In this document: positions 58,090-64,000 of the stretch, in pieces
Layout of the letters: each line of letters opens with the position of its first letter
Numbering within the stretch: position 1 is the stretch's first letter
NCBI RefSeq assembly: GCF_001787335.1
Contig: NZ_CP014674.1
Coordinates: 2,695,001-2,759,000 of the forward strand
Direction: 5' to 3'
Length of the DNA stretch: 64,000 nt
Origin: Kozakia baliensis
GTDB taxonomy: Bacteria > Pseudomonadota > Alphaproteobacteria > Acetobacterales > Acetobacteraceae
Program-made: the position numbers and the translations under genes
The notes under the pieces: generated by a model
The model's input: the letters and a program-made list of their open reading frames with translations, nothing else
Database searches by the model: none
Told to the model about the DNA's origin: nothing

Positions 58090-58127
58090 CCTCCCCGACT
58101 TTTGCTGAAAAGTCAGGAAGGAGGCGC
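58090..58127 (-). terminator. Rho-independent terminator of speE
   Basis: Read leftward, GACTTTT/AAAAGTC with extension by CCTCC/GGAGG (small bulges) folds into a long hairpin with the loop CAGC, followed by a run of eight T. It begins 12 nt after the speE stop codon. Confidence 0.85.
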
Positions 58128-58138
58128 CTAAAAGAAAA

Positions 58139-59011
58139 TCAGCCGCGACGCGTCGGCAGATTTTCAGCGATATAAGGAGGAAGGTTGAACGACCCGACGT
58201 GGATTTCAGGCGTCCAGTAACGTGTCGTGCCCAGAATTCCGGCCTTTTCGGCACGAGCGCGTACGGTTTCCGCGTCCTGATGCGCGGGTTCTTCGCCTTT
58301 AGTGGCCACGCCCAGCGTCATGAAACCGCCGACATAGGTCGGGACCGCCGCCACATAAGCGGAAACATGCGGGAAGAAATTGGCACGGCGCAGGCTCGTC
58401 TCGCGCAGTTCATCCGCCTGCATGAACGGCACGCCGCATTGATTGACGATCAGACCCTGAGACGAAAGAATACGGGCGCAATCGCGATAGAACGCATCGG
58501 TGAACAACACTTCGCCCACACCGATCGGGTCCGTCGAATCGACGATAATAACGTCGAACGCGCCGTCTTCCGCTTTGGCCACATAATCGATGCCATCGCC
58601 CACGATAACTTCGGCGCGCGGATCGTTCCACGCGTCTCCCGCGATATCGGGGAGATATTGCTTGGAGAGGTCGATGACGGCACCGTCGATCTCGACCATC
58701 ACCGCTTTCTCGACCGTCTTATGCTGAAGCACGCGGCGCAGCACACCGCCATCCCCCGCACCAATGATGAGAACGCGGCGCGCGTCGGGATGCGTCAATA
58801 ACGGCACATGCGTCAGCATTTCCTGGTAAACAAACTCGTCGCGCTCGGTAATCTGGATCACGCCGTCGAGCACCAGTACACGACCGTGCGATTCGCTTTC
58901 GAACACCACGATGTCCTGAAAATCGCTGCGTGTGCGGGCAAGTTCACGCGTAACGCGAAAACGCTGACCCCAATCCGGGTAGAGTGTTTCGTTAATCCAG
59001 GTTTCTGACAT
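58139..59011 (-). CDS. speE: Spermidine synthase
   Basis: 290-residue aminopropyltransferase: decarboxylated SAM plus putrescine gives spermidine. GRVLVLDGVIQITERDEFVYQEM, VLIIGAGDGGVLR (dcSAM loop), VEIDGAVIDLSKQYLP and the catalytic Asp in IIVDSTDPIG are present. Ribosome site AAAGGAAC. It follows speD, separated by a terminator-like hairpin. Confidence 0.95.
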   Translation of the reverse strand: MSETWINETLYPDWGQRFRVTRELARTRSDFQDIVVFESESHGRVLVLDGVIQITERDEFVYQEMLTHVPLLTHPDARRVLIIGAGDGGVLRRVLQHKTVEKAVMVEIDGAVIDLSKQYLPDIAGDAWNDPRAEVIVGDGIDYVAKAEDGAFDVIIVDSTDPIGVGEVLFTDAFYRDCARILSSQGLIVNQCGVPFMQADELRETSLRRANFFPHVSAYVAAVPTYVGGFMTLGVATKGEEPAHQDAETVRARAEKAGILGTTRYWTPEIHVGSFNLPPYIAENLPTRRG

Positions 59012-59045
59012 GGACCGTTCCTTTATGCTTGATCCTCAAAAGCAA

Positions 59046-59071
59046 AAGGCCGGACGTCACCGCCCGGCCTT
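59046..59071 (-). terminator. Terminator-like hairpin between speD and speE
   Basis: 8-bp stem AAGGCCGG / CCGGCCTT with a 10-nt loop in the 85-nt gap between the two cotranscribed genes, followed leftward by TTTTGCTTTT. Could act as an attenuator or mRNA-processing stop. Confidence 0.65.
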
Positions 59072-59096
59072 GCATCAACGCTGAGAAGAGCGCGAA

Positions 59097-59573
59097 TTAC
59101 GCCGCAACACGCGCCGGTTCGCGCCCACGGCGCTGCTCGTCCGCCACCACGCGGCCAGCCTGGAACAGGCGCTGCATGACGGGAATGGTCAGGTTCGGAT
59201 CGCAAGCGCCGCACATGAACACATCCACCGCCGCGAAATCGCGTTCCGGCCATGTGTGGATGGAGATGTGGCTCTCCGCCAGCACGATCACGCCCGACAC
59301 GCCGCCATTGGGCGTGAAGTGGTGAAAATGGCTGTGCAAGATCGTGGCCCCGGCCGTGACGGCTGCTTCGCAAAGCGTCGCGTCGATCTTCTCAGGATCA
59401 TCCAGATTCTTGGCATCCCAAAAATCGATCAGCAGATGATGGCCCGCATAGCGTTCGCCATCTCGTTCGATAAAGTAATCCTTACGTTCCTCATCATGGG
59501 AGGAAGTGGATGCGACAGTCTGGTTATCTCTCGGGAGTCCCGATACCATCCCCAGTTGAGCAAGTGCGTTCAT
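59097..59573 (-). CDS. speD: S-adenosylmethionine decarboxylase proenzyme
   Basis: 158 residues, class 1B. Autocleavage between Glu100 and Ser101 in LAESHISIHTWPE generates the pyruvoyl group. The Cys motif FMCGACDPN follows and YAGHHLLIDFWDA is the N-terminal domain start. About 35 extra residues precede the usual start of the family. ATG 59573 has GGGG at good spacing; GTG 59576 is one codon earlier. Supplies decarboxylated SAM to SpeE. Confidence 0.95.
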   Translation of the reverse strand: MNALAQLGMVSGLPRDNQTVASTSSHDEERKDYFIERDGERYAGHHLLIDFWDAKNLDDPEKIDATLCEAAVTAGATILHSHFHHFTPNGGVSGVIVLAESHISIHTWPERDFAAVDVFMCGACDPNLTIPVMQRLFQAGRVVADEQRRGREPARVAA

Positions 59574-59680
59574 CACGTACCCCTAAACCAGTAGACAGCC
59601 TGTTGGGCAACATGCCCCCTTGGGCCAAGGCGCCGCAATTAAAGCTCCCTTCTCCGGGATGCAAGCAATTTCACAACGAT
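59574..59680 (-). promoter_or_regulatory. Structured leader of speD
   Basis: Two directly adjacent hairpins can form in the transcript: CCTTG-GCC-CAAGG (59630-59618) and GGGCA-TGT-TGCCC (59617-59605), ending 31 nt before the speD ATG. I do not recognise a known riboswitch class. Located within the 212-nt gap to the divergent dehydrogenase gene. Confidence 0.4.
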
Positions 59681-59788
59681 TCGTCTATATTTCATATTTC
59701 TTTTCGCGATGCACACAGTCACGCGAGTTAAAGCAACACGCCGGAGCTGTATTTCGTTGCCTGTTCATCGCATCAGGAATGAAGAAAA

Positions 59789-60934
59789 ATGACAAAAACA
59801 CACCGCTTGCGAAACATTTATACTCTCTCGGACTATGAGAAAGCCGCCAAACGCTATCTTCCCAAAGCGGTGTTTCAATATATCCGCAACGGCGCGGGCG
59901 ATGAGTACTCACTGCGTCGGGACCAGCAGGTGTTCAATCAATGGCGTTGGCTTCCCCATCGGTTGCGCGACGTCACCGCGCGCGATCCGAGCGTGGAGCT
60001 TTTCGGCCATCGCTACGCCCAGCCTTTCGGCATCGCCCCCACCGGCGGAGCCGCCGTGATCCGCTATAACGCCGATCGGCTCGAAGCCGTCGTGGCGCGC
60101 GCGGCGAACATTCCCTACATGCTCAGCGCCAATTCCATCACACCGTTGGAAGACATCATCGCCATCAACCCTGATGCCTGGTTCGCGGCTTACTTCCCGC
60201 ACGACCCGGCCATCATCGACGGCGTGACGGACCGAGCGCACCGCGCAGGATACAAGGTGCTGATGGTGACGATCGACGTGCCCGTCGCCGCCCGCCGAAT
60301 CGCCGAAACCAAGGCGGGTTACACGATGCCGATCCGCCCGAACGCCCGCGTGACGCTCAATGCCATCCGCCATCCCTCTTGGCTATTGGGATTGGCGCGC
60401 ACCGTCGCGCACCGCCCGGTGATCGCCAATATCCAGCCCGAAGGCGGCCCGAGCCTGTTCTCACGTGGCGTGGACGCCATCGGCGGCGCATCGGCTTTCA
60501 CTTGGGAGCATATCAAACGCCTGCGCGAACGCTGGCCCGGCGCCTTGGTGTTGAAAGGCATTCTGCGCGCCGACGATGCCGCACAGGCCGCTGAAATCGG
60601 CGTCGATGGAATCGTCATCTCCAACCATGGCGCACGGCTGATGGATCATACGGTCAGCCCGGCGGAGATGATCGCGGAGATCAAGGCGGCCTCCGGCACG
60701 ATGACCGTTTTGGCCGATGGCGGGTTTCGGAACGGTTCGGATGTTTTGACCGGATTGGCGCTCGGCGCAGATGCGATCCTGCTCGGACGACCGTTCTTGT
60801 TCTCTTGCGCATTGGCCGGGCGCGCCGGGGTGGAACATGCAACGGAAATGCTGCGTCAGGAAATTCTGCGCAATATGGGCATGCTGGGCGTTACCGATTT
60901 GACGCAGCTTTCCCCGGATCTGCTCAGATCGTAA
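59789..60934 (+). CDS. FMN-dependent alpha-hydroxy-acid dehydrogenase (second paralogue)
   Basis: 381 residues of the LldD/glycolate oxidase family. Catalytic residues are kept: Tyr in VFQYIRNGAG, Tyr in WFAAYFP, Asp in VTIDVPV, Lys in LVLKGIL, His and Arg in SNHGARLMD. Compared with LldD the loop GGRQLD is GARLMDH, and ARYRDAHSG is replaced by ARRIAETKAG, so the substrate is probably not L-lactate. Candidates are mandelate, glycolate or a longer 2-hydroxy acid. It stands alone. Confidence 0.87.
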   Translation: MTKTHRLRNIYTLSDYEKAAKRYLPKAVFQYIRNGAGDEYSLRRDQQVFNQWRWLPHRLRDVTARDPSVELFGHRYAQPFGIAPTGGAAVIRYNADRLEAVVARAANIPYMLSANSITPLEDIIAINPDAWFAAYFPHDPAIIDGVTDRAHRAGYKVLMVTIDVPVAARRIAETKAGYTMPIRPNARVTLNAIRHPSWLLGLARTVAHRPVIANIQPEGGPSLFSRGVDAIGGASAFTWEHIKRLRERWPGALVLKGILRADDAAQAAEIGVDGIVISNHGARLMDHTVSPAEMIAEIKAASGTMTVLADGGFRNGSDVLTGLALGADAILLGRPFLFSCALAGRAGVEHATEMLRQEILRNMGMLGVTDLTQLSPDLLRS

Positions 60935-60970
60935 GCGAACTGCGGCGCTATCGTTGAAGCCCCCGTTTCA

Positions 60971-61306
60971 TCAGCCCGTTTTCTGATGCTGCGCCTCATC
61001 ATATTCCGCAGGGTGCATGAGAAAGCCGTCTTGCCCCAAAACAAACTCGAGATTGGTGCCGCCCGTAAGAAGACGCAGCGCTTCGCTGGGGGTGTAACGC
61101 CCATCGACAGCCGGAGCTTTTTTATGCGCCACCAGAGAACGATCGACCAGGATGGGGCAATGAGTTTGATGAGAAAGGTTGGTCAGCGCGGAGCCGAGCG
61201 GCTGTGCCGGAAAATGAAAATTCGCGGCACTATGGAGGCAACCCACTGCATATGCCGAGGATGGAAGAGCGAACATAATGCTTAGACCGGCCCAAAAGGC
61301 GCGCAT
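60971..61306 (-). CDS. Stand-alone STN-domain secreted protein
   Basis: 111 residues. Signal MRAFWAGLSIMFALPSSAYA, then a single STN (secretin/TonB short N-terminal) domain: NFHFPAQPLGSALTNLSHQT, PILVDRSLVAHKKAP, GRYTPSEALRLLTGGTNLEF. STN domains normally start TonB receptors that signal through FecR; here there is nothing after it. ATG 61306 preferred over GTG 61318. No receptor or sigma factor gene is adjacent. Confidence 0.8.
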   Translation of the reverse strand: MRAFWAGLSIMFALPSSAYAVGCLHSAANFHFPAQPLGSALTNLSHQTHCPILVDRSLVAHKKAPAVDGRYTPSEALRLLTGGTNLEFVLGQDGFLMHPAEYDEAQHQKTG

Positions 61307-61442
61307 GATATTTCTCACAAAAGTAGCTTACTGCCTTGCATAACGCAGCATCGTGCTTTCGCGTATCACGCTTCCGTGGGATGTGAAGCTCACGGACCGG
61401 ACGAGCCTCGGAGCGTAAGGAAACGCCCGAGATTTCGGTTTT

Positions 61443-62988
<1,546 letters not shown>

Positions 62989-62989
<1 letters not shown>

Positions 62990-64000
62990 CAGACCAGCAT
63001 CATGCCTTCTTGAGTGATTTTCGCAGCATTGGCTTCCTGATCCGGGCCAAGCAGCATTTCGTTATGCGGCGCACCCGATGGGATCATCGGGAAGCAGTTT
63101 TCGTCCTGCGCCACGCAGATATCGGCGACGACCGGGCCATCATGCGCCAGCATCTTTTCAATGACGCCATCGAGTTCGCCGACATTGGTCGCCCGCAGCC
63201 CTGTGCCATGGAAGGCTTCCGCCAGACGGATAAAATCGGGCAGCGCCTCGCTATAGGACTGGGAATAGCGCGAACCGTGCAGCAATTCCTGCCATTGGCG
63301 CACCATGCCCATATAGCGATTATTGAGAATGAACAGCTTCACCGGCAGACGGTACTGGGCGATGGTGCCAAGTTCCTGAATGTTCATCAGCGTCGAGGCT
63401 TCACCGGCGATATCGATCACCAACGCATCGGGATGGGCGATCTGCGCGCCAACGGCGGCGGGAAGGCCGTAGCCCATCGTGCCCAAGCCGCCCGAAGTCA
63501 GCCAACGATTGGGTTTGTCGAACTGGAAATGCTGCGCCGCCCACATCTGATGCTGGCCGACTTCCGTGGTCACGAAAGTGTCGCGGCCCAGGCGCTGCGT
63601 CATTTCATACAGGCGACGGACAGCGTATTGCGGGCGAATGATCGCCTCGGGGCTCATATCCTGTTGGAAGCCGAGGCTGTCCAGCGCGCGCCAGCCTTCG
63701 ATCTGCGCCCACCATGGCGATAAATCCTGGCCTTCGCCATCCCACGCCTGCAAAAGCGCTTCGATGGTGCGGCCGACATCGCCCAGCAAAGGCACGTCGA
63801 TTTTGATGATCTTGTTGATCTGCGCCGGATCGATATCGGCATGGACTTTGAAAGAGTTCGGAGAGAACGCATCCACCCGGCCCGTTACGCGATCATCGAA
63901 GCGCGACCCGAGCGCGATCAACAGATCGCAACCATGAGTGGCCAGATTGGCTTCGTAGCTGCCATGCATGCCCAGCATGCCAAGGAATTGCTTATCCGTG
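62989..64000 (-). CDS. ilvB: Acetolactate synthase large subunit, partial
   Basis: The C-terminal 337 or so residues; the gene runs past the window end. TPP-dependent condensation of two pyruvates (valine/leucine) or pyruvate with 2-ketobutyrate (isoleucine). Visible: MHGSYEANLATHGCDLLIALGSRFDDRVTG, TTEVGQHQMWAAQHF and the TPP motif IDIAGEASTLMNIQELGT, with AGE where many enzymes have DGD/DGS. Confidence 0.95.

Overview
This window looks like the chromosome of an acetic acid bacterium (Alphaproteobacteria, Acetobacteraceae). The evidence is a GC-rich coding sequence, an F0 operon with paired b and b' subunits, a D-2-hydroxyacid dehydrogenase very like the 2-ketogluconate reductase of Gluconobacter, a periplasmic trehalase, a broken Hint-domain gene, and many sugar and hydroxy-acid genes. 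The genus cannot be fixed from the sequence alone. I see no tRNA, rRNA, CRISPR array, transposase or prophage.

Layout. 1-5 kb: the tail of a YggT protein, then a leftward D-galactonate operon (IclR-type regulator, dgoK, dgoA, dgoD) followed by an SGNH hydrolase. 5-10 kb: a secreted glutaminyl cyclase, then a rightward MHS transporter, FAH-family hydratase and 2-ketogluconate reductase-like dehydrogenase. 10-16 kb: tldD with a coupled 74-residue protein, an MFS permease, a trehalase with disordered arms, and an aminotransferase. 16-24 kb: glutamine synthetase, a divergent HxlR/azoR pair, an extensin-like protein next to a UvrA2-type ATPase, a small GNAT protein and YbaK. 24-32 kb: TonB-dependent receptor, TVP38-type membrane protein, Bcr/CflA pump coupled to a lone receiver domain, apt, a nitroreductase, and lldR-lldD with a clear operator.

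32-41 kb: a YVTN propeller and creatininase-family pair, a small lipoprotein, a DUF2721 membrane protein, two small ORFs, two glycosyltransferases and the F0 ATP synthase genes (atpI-B-E-F'-F, leftward). 41-51 kb: a ClC channel with CBS domains, alpha/beta hydrolase, YceI and DODA-type dioxygenase with a divergent LysR regulator, alcohol dehydrogenase, AlkA-type glycosylase, a TonB-like protein, and a hybrid histidine kinase with a LOV blue-light domain. 51-57 kb: the glycine cleavage operon gcvT-gcvH-gcvP behind a tandem glycine riboswitch, then a quinol monooxygenase-like protein and a lipoprotein. 57-64 kb: a truncated Hint-domain gene, speD-speE, a second FMN alpha-hydroxy-acid dehydrogenase, an orphan STN-domain protein, and ilvB-ilvH-ilvC (ilvB cut by the window end).

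Functionally the window is mostly central metabolism of a sugar- and acid-oxidising organism: galactonate, ketogluconate and lactate use, branched-chain amino acid and spermidine synthesis, one-carbon supply from glycine, and ATP synthesis. The most unusual items are the LOV kinase, the Hint gene remnant, the extended glutamine synthetase, the UvrA2 gene, the lone receiver fused by overlap to an efflux pump, and several regulatory elements that can be read directly (glycine riboswitch, LldR-type operator, candidate IclR operator, hairpins around speD).
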